64,000 bases of DNA from Sarocladium kiliense (GCA_030734395.1 JAUZTG010000041.1:372001-436000); one strand, 5' to 3'; shown: positions 1 through 10,721, counted from the stretch's first letter. Notes: generated from the letters alone by a model not told the origin. Translations and numbers: made by a program.

Positions 1-1879
1 TCGGTTGAAGAAACCTTGTCAGCCTTTTCAGTCTTCTCGCCCAAGAAAGTTACGCGGCAAGAATGAGAATGAAAGCGAGCGAATCGCTCGACTGGAAGGG
101 AAGGTCGAAGCTTTGCTCTCAGCAGCGCGGTCACTGAACTCTTCTGAGATACGAAGCGATGGATCTTCTGCATTCGAGACCCCCGATTCCGTTCTAGCAC
201 ATAGTCGTGCTTCACCGGCATCACATCAGAGCTTTTCGCAAGCATGCAATCCGATGACGCCAGAATCTGTCTCCAGGGTATCAACGCAGGACGCCGATCA
301 GCATCTAAGCTTCTTCTTACAACACCTCCTGCCCTGCTTCCCATTCATGGATCTTTCCGGATACCTCACTGCGGCACAACTTCGCCATGAGCGACCTGTG
401 CTCTTTCAAGCGATCCTCACCGTCACTACATTCCACACACGTCAAAGACAAGTTCGGGCGGAACACTTCAGGAATCTCCTGTTCACATCAACAATGGTGA
501 AAGTAGAGTCGAGCATGGATCTTCTACTCGGCCTGCTCACGTACTTAGCCTGGACAACGGACCTGTTTCAAGGAGCAGCGGACCTTGTCTCACGGTTGAT
601 GATGCTTGCCATTTCCTTGGTGCAGGATCTTCGACTGGTCAGACCTACCCAGCTTGATGTACAGTTGAGTATGACCATGACTCAAGGCAGTTCTTACGAT
701 GCCGAAATGTCTGGTTCGGATGAGACCTTCAGGGAACGTCTTGAGAAACAGCGAGCTTTGTTGGCTTGTTATATTTTGAGTCAAAAGTAAGCCAACAACT
801 TCACATCCGCCTCGCATGTATGAGAATGAGATGTAATGATATAATTTCCAGCGTTTCCTGCCACCTTGGCCGTCAAGATGCTCTTAGGTGGACGCCTCAC
901 ATGGAGACAGGCCTGCACCATCTTATGTATAGCGGAACTACATCCCCCGACGAGCTATTCGTGTTCCACATCCGAGTACACAAGCTGATGCAAGAAGCAT
1001 CGCGCATGCGTGATGGCTCTGAGTTCGATCCAGCGATGGACCCGACGTCGCCTGGTTCCACATCGATAATGCCAAAGCTGTTGTACCTGAAGTCTTTGAG
1101 GTCAAGACTGATTGACCTCGTCGCACAGTCTTTAGCCTCAGGCGAGAAAACAGGTTCGCATCACACTTCTTGCTGCTCAAATTATGAAGCTACAGCTGAC
1201 TTCGATTATCTTGCGCTCAGGTCTCTTCAATCCATATGCACACTATGTGGAGTTGTACATTAACCAATTGGCCATTGCCATCAGCTGGGGATCGCCGCTG
1301 TTTACCGTTGAGGGACAAGGGCCTGCAACAACTAGTCCGGTCGACTCCATGGCGTTCGAGAGACTTGACTGTTTGTGGAGGTCAGTCGAAAACATCAAGT
1401 CCTGGTTCGAAAGCTTCTTCAGCATCGACCCCATGGATCTTATTGGCATGCCTGCCCACTTCTGGTCTCAGATGGTCATGTGTCTGGTGATCCTAAAGTA
1501 CCTAGCAACCCTGGCCGATCCGGGCTGGGATCAACAGGCAGTGCGCAACACCATTGACATTGTTCTTGCCATCGACAAGACACTGGCTGCTATCGAGCAA
1601 ACGATGAATCATCCTGATCTTTCGAGGGGAGATAATTTCTTCTCGTTGCTGAAATCGCTGTTGATGAAGTGCCGCGATTGGGCCGTTTCATCATTGGACT
1701 ATTCATCGAACGTCGCAGCTCCTGGTGATCTCAATGGCCCCCAAGAAGCTTCAAGGGTACCACGACACTGTAGTCGCACTATGCCGGAGGTCGGGCACAT
1801 CACAGCTCTGCAGACGATGGACCTGGAGAATGACCAGTGGTTCGAAGATCTGGTAGGGGTGTCCGGTTTCTCCATGTAG
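1..1879 (+). CDS. Zn2Cys6 fungal-specific transcription factor, 5' end outside the window
   Basis: Binuclear zinc-cluster regulator, expected to act in the nucleus. The window opens just after the zinc cluster: the first residues read RLKKPCQP followed by a basic linker (SRPRK) and a short coiled coil (ERIARLEGKVEALL), the usual order in this family. The middle-homology region follows, with LQHLLPCFPFMD near the start and LFNPYAHYVELYINQLA near the end, and the C-terminus LQTMDLENDQWFEDL is typical. One intron is clear at 787-851, joining ...LSQN to VSCHLGRQ. Between about 1128 and 1145 the reading frame moves by one base, and I found no plausible intron to explain it, so the gene may be frameshifted. 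It lies beside the RiPP cluster on the same strand as the NMT and peptidase genes and could be its regulator, but that is inference. Family assignment is secure; integrity is not. Confidence 0.8.
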
Positions 1880-2390
1880 CAACGACTTGACATGCGAAAT
1901 TGACCCCTTACATTCCCTGGACATCCAAATAGCATTACTTCAGTATAGTCTAGACATTTCTTTCGCTTGATAATACTGCCACCAACAGAATACTCTGCTC
2001 TTTAGACGAGCCACAGTACGAACAGACACAGCACTTCAGAAATGACCTACAAAGCCCCGAGATGAGCAAGATGAAATTCGAAGAAATCCCCAATCAACGA
2101 CCATTCCTTCAGCTGGAACGACTCCGGGATATCGTCGTTGCACAAGGGTGAGAATTCTGTGTGTCAGCGTGGGACCAGCTCTATTTTCAGTGTACACGTG
2201 TCTCGACTGTAGCCTACTGGCACACCCTAGAGAAGCTCAGCCTTGCAACGCAGGCCTACATAAGCACCTGCGCTAGCTTTGAAGCTCTAACCAACATTGT
2301 TCATCCTCTTCACGGGTAGTTGTCCGTTTAGACTACAAGCCCTTCGTGTGTCGAATACTCCCGCTGCTAGAGCTTCCCAGCTAGCTCGCC
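1880..2390. other. Intergenic region between the regulator and the NMT paralogue
   Basis: No coding feature is supported. It probably holds the 3' end of the regulator mRNA and the promoter of the NMT gene. Confidence 0.6.
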
Positions 2391-4125
2391 ATGTCAGAAG
2401 AGACGAGGTCCACCGGTATTCTGAAGGAGGGCACTGACGAGAGACCACGCGAGAGCATCGCCGCTGGGAAACAATCTGAGGTGAAATCTGAAGTAGATTT
2501 CCCGCCTGGAAGGGTACTTCCAATGCTAACCCGGCTATCTAGAGCTCATCCGAGAACGAGACAAATCGCACAGCGGAGGATGCCAAGAGTGCGTCATCGA
2601 GTCTAACAGGCAACCAGGACGATTCTCAGGTCGATATCGAGAACAGCAGCACGAACCGGCCTCTGGCTGAGCTCACTGGGCGTATGAAGCTCACTCCTTC
2701 TCTCGCAGAGGAATCCACCAAGGCCAAGGCTGGGGCCTCAATCGCTGAGGATCACGACGCCTCCGCTCCCGAAGACGTCCAAGCGGGTCTTGCGAGGAAG
2801 GGCAAAAGTGCGAAGGACATGGCCAGTTACAAGTTCTGGGGAACTCAGCCTGTGCCCAAATTTGGGGAAGAGCCTGTGGCCCCGATTCAGGAGGGGCCCA
2901 TCAAGATACAAAAGCTCGAGGACGTGCCAAAGCAGCCGCCTGCGCTCATCAGCGGATTCGAGTGGGATTTCCTTGACCTTACGGATAAGTCGCAGCTTGA
3001 TGAGGTGTATGATCTGCTTTCGGGCCACTTTGTCGAGGATGACGGCGCTACGTTCAGACTCAAATACTCTACCGCCATCCTCAAGTGGGCCATGATGTCG
3101 CCCGGATGGAAGAAGCAGTGGCACCGTGGTGTCCGTGCGACCCAGTCGAAGAAGCTCGTCGCTTTCATCGCAGCTAACTCCCTAAAGCTCAAGGTGCACC
3201 AAAACACGTTGCACGCCTCGGAGGTCAACTTCATGGTCGTGCATAAGAAGCTACGCTCTAAGCGTCTAGCGCCCGTCCTGATCAAGGAGATCACTCGCCT
3301 ATGTAACCTCGATGGGGTTTGGCAGGCTATCTACACAGGTGGCAACATCCTACCGAAACCGGTCAGCACGTGTAGATATTTTCACCGTCCGCTAAACTGG
3401 CAGAAGCTGTGGGAGGTGGGCTTCAGCTACCTGCCATCTAACAGCACGCCGCAATACCAGGTGCGCAAGTATGCCATGCCCAGCCGAACCGCCATCCGAG
3501 GTTTGCGCAAGATGAAGGCCAAGGACGTCAAGCCAGTACATGATCTTCTGATGAGGTATCTGAAGCGGTTCGACCTCTATCAAGAGTTTGACCAGGATGA
3601 GGTGGAGCACTGGTTCGTCCACAAGAAGGACTCTGGCGACGAGCGTGCTATTCACACCTACGTTGTTGAGGTGCGCGATCTATCTCTCAGGGCCGTTCAT
3701 GCAATGCTAACATCGCCACTTAGAACTCGGATAAGAAGATCACTGACTTCTTTTCCTTCTATTCCCTAGACTCTACAGTCATCGGCAACCACAGACACCA
3801 GGTCATCCGCGCCGCCTACCTCTTCTATTACGCCACCGAAGTTGGTCTCACGTCGCCCATGGACAAGGCTGCCTTGAAGTCGCGTCTCAATGATCTGATG
3901 TCCGACGCGTTAATCCTTGCTCAGCGCCTGGGATTCGATGTCATGAATGCTCTGTCCCTCATGGATAATGCACTGTTCCTAGAGGAGCAAATTTTTGGGC
4001 CCGGTGACGGCGACCTGCATTACTATCTCTTCAACTATTTTGCCAACCCTATAGCAGGTGGCGTTGACGAGAACAAGGAGCTGGACGTGGATGGGCTGAG
4101 TGGCCTTGGTTATGTCATGATGTGA
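2391..4125 (+). CDS. NMT1: Glycylpeptide N-tetradecanoyltransferase (N-myristoyltransferase), diverged copy
   Basis: Transfers myristate from myristoyl-CoA to N-terminal glycine of proteins in the cytosol. Three exons, 2391-2480, 2543-3670 and 3724-4125, join in frame to 539 residues, a little above the usual fungal length because of a low-complexity acidic N-terminal tail of about 100 residues. Both NMT signatures are visible: EVNFMVVHKKLRSKRL in the N-terminal acyl-CoA lobe and GPGDGDLHYYLFNY near the C-terminus. YKFWGTQPVPKF and LPKPVSTCRYFHRPLNW are also family hallmarks. Positions usually strictly kept differ here, for example MVV where most enzymes have LCV, and the chain ends GLGYVMM; the terminal carboxylate is the catalytic base in this family. 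NMT is normally a single essential housekeeping gene. Finding a diverged one beside a RiPP precursor suggests a second copy with a cluster-related or self-protection role (inference). Confidence 0.93.
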
Positions 4126-5087
4126 ATTGTATGAGTAAACAAGCGGCAAAGCAAGCCTGCTCTATTGTCAAAGGAGGAGAATACAGGAAATATCATTGTT
4201 CATTATTGCACTTAACCATTTTGTGTACCATTGGTTCTTTTCCTTTGAGGTCAGTCAAGTAGTGCTGACGTATGCGACAGTGCCCATGAAGCACGCTGAT
4301 CCAAAACTCCTTTGTCAATACCCGAGCTGCAGCGATGGGAAACCCCGAGAAAGAAACATAGGAAAGCCACTATCCCCCAGTTGTCGTCAGCTCAGCTACT
4401 AATGAGCTCCTTAACAATTAATTACGGGGAGCGGACGAGCTCACATGTCTCTACCAGGTGTAGTTGCATGTACTCGATGGCATTGCTTGAATGTATGCAG
4501 TCAATGGTCTTATGCGTCAATACGTTCAATGTCCTTTGTACATTGTATAATTATTTCTGCAATTGGTCTAATCTCCTCTTTATGTTATCTAGTACGCTCT
4601 TCTTTTTCAGCATCGTAAACTGCAGCCAGTCATTTGATTGGGCTTTTGCGCCTATTGGGAAGTCGGGTTGGACTATCTTGTTCTACCGAGGGTGACCTGG
4701 GAACCTGAGGCTGTTGTTTCTCCCACTTCCTTGACAATGCAGTGTGATGTGAAGCTCTGGACATCATGTTCCTACATGTTGACTGCGCCCGTGAACCGAT
4801 CGAGATTCTTATCTACGAGTGACAGGGTAACGTACCCATGCATTTGTTCATCATTGGACAGTCGCGTGTGGGTTAAAGCGAAGGGGGTGTCCTGACCAGA
4901 TTGTCCTGACCAGATTGTCCTGACCAGATTGGATAGGAACCTTTGTAGTACTTACAGGCCTTAACTCCGATCGATGCGGTCACCATACTTCAACGAGGGC
5001 GATGACGCTCATTCCCCCCTCACAGAGACTGTTCTTCACCTTTAATCGCAACATTACGACTTGGCGAATTATCAGGCTTATGTTAAA
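4126..5087. other. Intergenic region with a short tandem repeat
   Basis: Apart from the 14-bp tandem repeat at 4888-4929 I see no feature. The open frames here are short, lack domain similarity and have no coherent splice structure. Confidence 0.6.
4888..4929. repeat. Three perfect tandem copies of a 14-bp unit
   Basis: The unit TGTCCTGACCAGAT is repeated without a mismatch at 4888-4901, 4902-4915 and 4916-4929, about 160 bp upstream of the peptidase start codon. It could be a minisatellite or a set of protein-binding sites in the promoter; the sequence alone does not decide. Confidence 0.9.
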
Positions 5088-7056
5088 ATGCTGAGCCCCA
5101 GTAGTTCTGGCGGCAATTCTGCGACGCAGAAGCTATTGTCTGCATTTGTTTACTTTTCGCTTGTAGCGCAATGCTTCGCACAAGCACTGCAAGTCCCTCT
5201 GCATCATCATGCGAATCTGAAGGTCAAATGGGAGGATTGTGGCGAGTCTGCCAATCGCACCTTTCAATGTGAGCTCGCAAAAGCTCGTCAAGTAAAGGGT
5301 CACTTGCGCTCATCATGGGATACCAGGCTCAACAATAGAGGTTCCGATGGATCAATTCGGCGATTCATCGGACAAGATCTTCTCAATTCCCTTGATCAGG
5401 ATGCTTGCCACCAATGCTTCTGGTACGGGAGACAGGCACATTTTTCTCAACCCTGGTGGCCCTGGTGGTATGTTCCATCAACACTGGATTCTAGGCTAAA
5501 ACTGATGCTGATTCTGCCACAGGTAGTGGCATTGGATTTCTCCGCGGTCGAGGTGCTCAGGTCAACAAGATCATCGGTGAGGAGTTTCATCTTCTCAGCT
5601 TTGATCCCCGCGGCGTAGGCGGATCCAAACCGGCCGCCACTTGTTATCACAGCAGTCAGCAACGAGAAGACGCCTTCAACAATAACCCATGGGACATAGA
5701 ATTCCAGGCTGGGGAGATGTATACGAATGCTGAAAATCAAGCCAGAGCTTGTCGGGATATGATGGGTGAGCACGGCAAATTCATTAACACGCCCCAAACT
5801 GCAGCCGATATGAACTCTATCCTTGATGCTCTGGGACAGAAGAAGATGTATTATTGGGGTTTCAGTTGTAAGCCTTACGTTCCTCACTCGTTCTTTACCC
5901 ATTCGTATTGGCATTGACAGCAAGCCAGATGGCACAACGCTCGGCCAGACCTATGCACAAATGTTTCCAGGGCGTGTAGGCCGCTTGGCGATTGACGGCG
6001 TCTCCAATCTTCATCAATGGTACAAAACGCACGCGGATAGGGAAGAGTTTGCTGACACAGACAAAATCTTTGATGGGTTTATGGAAGAGTGCATCAAACA
6101 CAAGAGAGACTGCCCACTTAGCTCGATCATGGGCACCGACTTCCAGTCCGCAAGCGAGCTTAAGAAATACATGAAGCAGTTCCTCGAGCAGCTAGCAGAG
6201 GAGCCTATTCCGGTATACGTGAACACCTCGATGTATGGGTCCATCACTCGGCAGAAGCTTGTTGCCAACGGGATTTTCTTCGCTTTGTACACCCCAGCGA
6301 CATGGCCGACGCTTGCAAAGGATCTCGCCGAACTATTGAACGGCAATAGCACGCCTGCGTTTCTGGCATACTCTCCTTCTCGAGTCGCAAAGATACTTAC
6401 GGATGACTCAAACACGTTTGTCATCCAAAACGACGACCACCAGTCAGGCAAAAATGCCCCGGCCCACGGAATTCAAGACATCCGTAACTACACGCTATCT
6501 TTCCCCGAAAGGTCGTATCTGGTATCTAACTTGAGAGCTTCGGACATATATGACCGCGCCTCATGGGTGATCGAGACGACGCACGATTTCCACCCACACT
6601 ACAGTCCTGAGTATCCGCCAGTTAAGACCTCGTACCCGCTACTGGTTCTTTCGACTACATGGGACCCCGTTTGTCCGCTCATCTCCGCAAAGAAAGCGTG
6701 GAGGAGCTTTCAGGGGGCGAGCCTCGTTGAGCAGAAGTCATATGGTCACTGCACTCTGAGCATGCCTTCGCTGTGCACGGCCAAGCACGTGAGGCGATAT
6801 TTTGATGAGGGCAAGCTACCCGACAAATACACAACGTAAGCGAAGATAATGTTTCGTGGGCAACAGCAATTTTTCATCATGTTGCTCCTCAAAGGTCTTG
6901 CTAACATGTAGTTAATCCAGATGCGAGATCGACCAAGAGTATTTTGCCAGTCAAGCCGCCCCCTTAGCTGCCTTAAGCGAGGATGATAGGGAATTGTTCG
7001 AGAGTCTTCAGACCCTCGCAATGAGCGACAACCAGCTTTTCCCGATGATGTTATAA
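5088..7056 (+). CDS. Secreted S33/TAP-type peptidase (alpha/beta hydrolase with TAP-like C-terminal domain)
   Basis: Five exons (5088-5291, 5341-5467, 5523-5867, 5929-6835, 6921-7056) join in frame to 572 residues. The start is the ATG at 5088; residues about 15-32 form a hydrophobic signal peptide ending near CFAQA. The fold is shown by the oxyanion-hole segment NPGGPGGSG, the strand SFDPRGVGGS, and the nucleophile elbow GFSYGTTLG, whose Ser-Tyr junction is created by splicing at 5867/5929. TTWDPVCP and SYGHCTL supply the acid and histidine of the TAP C-terminal domain. Family members remove short peptides from N-termini outside the cell. It sits about 130 bp from the convergent UstYa gene, so a role in trimming the RiPP precursor after Kex2 cleavage is attractive but inferred; known dikaritin clusters use other peptidases. 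Confidence 0.88.
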
Positions 7057-7190
7057 GTTCCCTGGCTCGTCATTGTACCTAGTCAAGCTAAGACTGGGTT
7101 GCACATATCGCTCTAACTATGAGGCTCATCCCCTCGAAAAGAGGTGCCTAAAGAACTGTTAGCATTGAACTTGACCAACGCAATTCTAGG

Positions 7191-8107
7191 CTATACAAAG
7201 CCGTTTGACAACTCACCTAGTCTTGGGTGAGACAAGATCGGACCCGTCAAGCTTGGGATATAGTGCTCCTTGGACCAGTCCATGAGGCTATCCCAGTTTC
7301 GGCACTGGTGCGTCGTCTGCATGCTCGGCCATGGCCATCTGTATTCATCTTTCCACTCATACGTGTGCAAGGAGACGTCACCGTGACACATGATGACTTG
7401 GCGAAGGAGGTCGATGCAATGGTCAAAGTGCTCCTGTTGATCGGCGATGGGGTTTGGGTCGTGGTAGTAGTCCGAGTAGTAGGACTTGCGGACTTTGTTG
7501 ACGCAGTGAAGGGAGTGGAACACGTCGAGAGTCGCGAGGTAGCCACCGGCTGCATCGTTCAGAGGAACTGAGGTAACATTCGCCTTTTCGAGGTCTGCTT
7601 CCTGTACTCGTAGGTTGTTGTCTTAGGCCATTGTCATCAGCAAGCTCTCTTATATTTGGAATATCTGCAAGGCCTGACCTACACCTCAGTAAGCCTTCCC
7701 AAGCCTCGTCCTGTTCCGGGCGCGGAGGTCCTCGGTATTTCCCATTGTCCACCACATTGTGAACGATGGTTTGCTTTTCATATCGGACCGCTGATTGTGC
7801 AGGAGCTAGTAAGTTAGTCAAGTCAATATTAGGCCACTATTCGCAAAAGAAAAAGGATCATTCGATGCTCACAGTAGACTGCGGCAGATTTGCTTTCGCA
7901 TTCGGTCGCGCTCAGTCTTGCACTCCACAGATAGAGGTAAATGGTGATAGAGCTGTAGAAAATGATGGCAACTAAGTGAAGGGATGTCTTTAGTCGTTTA
8001 TTCCGTCTTGCTTGTTGCGTCGCGAGCAGGTCCTCTGGCTGGCCTTCTCTGAGGAGGCTTTCCGTGTCAGGCGCTTCTGATTTCTCTGTTGAAAGTACTG
8101 AAACCAT
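7191..8107 (-). CDS. UstYa-family (DUF3328) oxidase, copy 1
   Basis: Membrane-anchored protein of the family that performs oxidative cyclisation in ustiloxin-type RiPP biosynthesis. Exons (minus strand) are 8107-7873, 7805-7683 and 7621-7191, giving 262 residues. A cytosolic N-terminus is followed by one transmembrane helix (LHLVAIIFYSSITIYLYLW). The lumenal domain starts YSPAQSAVRYEKQTI and carries WEGLLRYNNLRV and two HxxHC motifs, HSLHC and HFDHC, the putative metal ligands, then a C-terminal QTTHQCRNWDSLMDW. The ATG at 8107 is preferred; another in-frame ATG lies at 8125. The last few residues could differ if a further intron is used after 7200. Exon structure matches copy 2 exactly in phase and in the 123-nt middle exon. 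It is next to the precursor gene and on the same strand. Confidence 0.92.
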
Positions 8108-8125
8108 GCTTGCCAGGAGACACAA

Positions 8126-8771
8126 TTTGCAGCTCTACAGCCTTGTCCAGATTCCAATGTTGTGTTCAGTCAGTCAAGAAGAAAAGCATGGCCCTGGTAT
8201 GAGCTACGCCGTAAGACGCCTGCAGAAGTAGTGGTAGCATCTTAGTGCTTATCATCGTCTAAAGGTCCCTGCTCTTCACGCCGCACACCAGCGTTGAGCG
8301 GGGTTCACCTCCTAAGGTACCCTCATGGAAGGTTACATTACATTTACTGCTGATGCGGTAGATAGTACACGAATCTGGCGACACTTCGGAGACATATAAC
8401 CCGTATGTATTATCAAACGACACTACAAGCTCAATCCACCCATTTTGTTAGACATCTATGAGATCAGATCCAGCAAGGCATTATACAGAGTGTGTTAGGA
8501 GTTTGGGCCATGAAGCCAGCAAATCTACGCATCGGCAGCTGTTTGCATTATTTTAGGATATAGGCGGACTCTTGGCTTTTATCGAACTGGTACCTATCAA
8601 TATTTCATTTTACATAACCATTGGAATTAAAGGCGCTTCATTGTAGAGTTGAACATAGTTTGAATAAATATTTATTCCATTTCTAGCTAATAAAGTGGCG
8701 TTGCAGCCAGATTTATCCTCCGATGGTGCTCAGGCTGATGATCATCTCACGGCAGATTCAATAGCGGAGCT
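8126..8771. other. Intergenic region between UstYa copy 1 and the RiPP precursor
   Basis: No gene seen. It should contain the precursor 3' UTR and the promoter of UstYa copy 1. The part from about 8560 to 8700 is AT-rich. Confidence 0.6.
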
Positions 8772-9101
8772 CTAGGCTTCGGATCGCTTGCCCCACCCTG
8801 CCGGGTTGTTGTATAGGATGTCAGGGCTCTGGACTTCAGATCGCTTTCCCCAACCCGCCGGGTTGTTGTAGAGAATATCGGGGCTTTGAGCCTCAGATCG
8901 TTTGCCCCAGCCAGCCGGGTTGTTGTAAAGAATATCGGGGCTTTGAGCTTCAGATCGTTTGCCCCAGCCAGCCGGGTTGTTGTAAAGAATATCGGGGCTT
9001 TGAACCTCAGAGCGCTTCGCGTTGTCTGCGTCTTGCTGCTGGATCGGGGCGGCAATGACTGCGCCAATGATGGCGAAAGTAATAGGCAGGGTGAACTTCA
9101 T
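8772..9101 (-). CDS. Dikaritin-like RiPP precursor peptide with four Kex2-bounded repeats
   Basis: Single-exon gene for a 109-residue secreted precursor. Residues 1-18 are a signal peptide (MKFTLPITFAIIGAVIAA), followed by a short leader ending in KR at residues 29-30. Then come four 19-residue repeats of the form SE(A/V)QSPDILYNNPAGWGKR at 9011-8955, 8954-8898, 8897-8841 and 8840-8784, and a terminal SEA. Every repeat ends in Lys-Arg, the site for Kex2 in the late Golgi, so four copies of one peptide should be released. Only the third residue varies. A tyrosine in the middle of the unit is the residue UstYa enzymes crosslink in ustiloxin, phomopsin and asperipin. The flanking UstYa genes make the assignment strong. 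I do not recognise this core among the described products. The exact core boundaries cannot be deduced, since the whole unit is invariant. Secreted repeat peptides of the pheromone type are the main alternative. Confidence 0.95.
   Translation of the reverse strand: MKFTLPITFAIIGAVIAAPIQQQDADNAKRSEVQSPDILYNNPAGWGKRSEAQSPDILYNNPAGWGKRSEAQSPDILYNNPAGWGKRSEVQSPDILYNNPAGWGKRSEA
8784..9011 (-). repeat. Four 57-bp repeats encoding the RiPP core units
   Basis: Tandem 57-bp units inside the precursor gene. Units 1 and 2 differ at two bases. Unit 4 differs from unit 1 at ten third-codon positions, yet encodes the same 19 residues. Confidence 0.95.
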
Positions 9102-9821
9102 TGCGAAGACTGGTACTTGATTGCTTGATGTCGAAATAATGGATTGAGTGTATGGTCATCAAATGAATTTTAGTCTTTGAAATATTCGGCGTATATCTAT
9201 ATAGGAGTATGATCGCTGTTTCAAGAAGTACCATGATTAAGTCGTGTATGTTGCATGCCGCTGACATCCTTCCATTTTCGGAGCTATTATACGATGTCAC
9301 AATACCCCTCTTGTAGGACTTCCTCTCATCACAGGCTAGCAAAGTCAATGGCAGGTGGGTACTGGCGATCCTTCACCGGGGGTTGTCAACCACTCACGAC
9401 GGCTTGATGTATGTTCTTCTACTCGCATATCGCAAATGTGCTCCGTCTTTGCCGACCTCCGTCAACCTGTAGCTTGTACCAGTGGGGATCAGGCGCAACT
9501 GACTTCCACTTGAAGTGCGTCTTATAACGTTCCGCATACCGGCCTGCAGCATATGTGATCAATATCTAAGCGAAGAGGAGAGCTCCAAATGCAGCTTCGC
9601 GAATGTCACCTTCTGTTTGCGTAGGAATGCAACGTTCCTAGGTGACTTTGCTCTTTCCCCCTGCCCATGAATTTGTTTTCAAGTTTGGGTCTGCTTAGAA
9701 CATCATGGCTGTTCAAGATACAGCTTGAGCTAACATCTCAATGCTTTTATCCAAAGGCCACAGCAAGAAGTACGGATATACTTCAACCATACCATCTTGA
9801 GGTCAGAGATTACCCTCAGTA
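9102..9821. other. Divergent promoter region between the RiPP precursor and UstYa copy 2
   Basis: About 720 bp separate the two divergently transcribed genes and contain no coding feature. Shared upstream sequence would allow co-regulation of precursor and modifying enzyme. I could not identify a binding site with confidence. Confidence 0.6.
9192..9204 (-). promoter_or_regulatory. Possible TATA element of the RiPP precursor
   Basis: On the minus strand the sequence CTATATAGATATAC lies about 90 bp upstream of the precursor ATG, a common distance for fungal TATA boxes. This is a sequence match only. Confidence 0.4.
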
Positions 9822-10721
9822 ATGGAGCACAGAACAACCGAGCGGCCCTCAGACGAGGTGCCGTTCCTAGCAGATGACGAAAAAGACAGGTTTACGATCA
9901 GAACCCGACCGTCAAGATGGCAGAAGTGGGCGAGTCTTCTGCCTTACTCAGGGCTACTGAATGTGATTCTTACCATACTATTATTGGCCTCTTGGGTACC
10001 ACAAAGGCGTGATACGCAAAGGGCATACATCCCAAGTGAGATTTACTGTAAGGAAATCCCGATAATCCTAGACTGAACCGTTCTGACGTGAGAAGCCCCT
10101 GCTCAGTCCGTGGTCGAGTACGAGACAGTCGTCTTCACTGGCGGTCTTCGGGGCGATACTTCCAAGTTCCTAGGGTCATCAAACGAAGTAGACGACCACT
10201 GGGATGAGCTCTACAACAGTATGTACTCTGGGAAAGCCCTTCTCTCAGCATGGCAATAGCCCTAACATGCACGCTCCTCAGGCGTTCTGATATCCCAGAT
10301 CTCCCCAGAGGAGGCAGCCAAGTTACCTAATGCAACGACACCATTCACATATGATCCCAGTCATTACATCGTGGAGCTTGACGTGTTCCATCAACTGCAT
10401 TGCCTAAACATGCTGCGGAAGCTGGTATACCCCAATGTATACAAAATGGACCTAACCTCGGGATCCGAGGCAGCTGCTGAGAATATATTCCACATGGAGC
10501 ACTGCTACGAGCAGCTGCGGCAGTCGCTTCAATGCTCATCAGATATCAGCACCATCTTCTGGGAATGGAGCGAGGAGAAGCAGAAGATGGTTGGCAATGT
10601 GGGAACAACGCACACGTGTAAAAACTTTAGCAGGATCAGGGAGTGGGCGGTAGAGCACAAAGCTCAGACCGACTTGAACTTTACCGAGCATGTACACGGG
10701 GCTCCGATCCGACAAGAGTAA
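9822..10721 (+). CDS. UstYa-family (DUF3328) oxidase, copy 2
   Basis: Exons 9822-10047, 10096-10218 and 10282-10721 give 262 residues, the same length as copy 1. The order is a cytosolic tail, a single membrane helix (SGLLNVILTILLLASW), then YSPAQSVVEYETVVF, WDELYNSVLI, and two HxxHC motifs, HQLHC and HMEHC, with TTHTCKNFSRIREWAVEH near the end. Acceptor 10095 was chosen because it restores the SPAQS segment shared with copy 1; the AG at 10106 would break the frame. The family catalyses oxidative macrocyclisation of the core peptide at the secretory-pathway membrane. Two UstYa proteins are needed for cyclisation in the ustiloxin pathway, so having a pair here fits that scheme. Divergent from the precursor. 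Confidence 0.93.

Noticed and set aside
8784..9011. Regular direct repeats considered as a CRISPR array
   Set aside because: The units are adjacent, coding and in frame, in a eukaryotic genome; they are precursor repeats.
8747..9067. 106-codon repeat-containing frame on the minus strand
   Set aside because: Another frame of the RiPP precursor repeats; it lacks a signal peptide and Kex2 sites.
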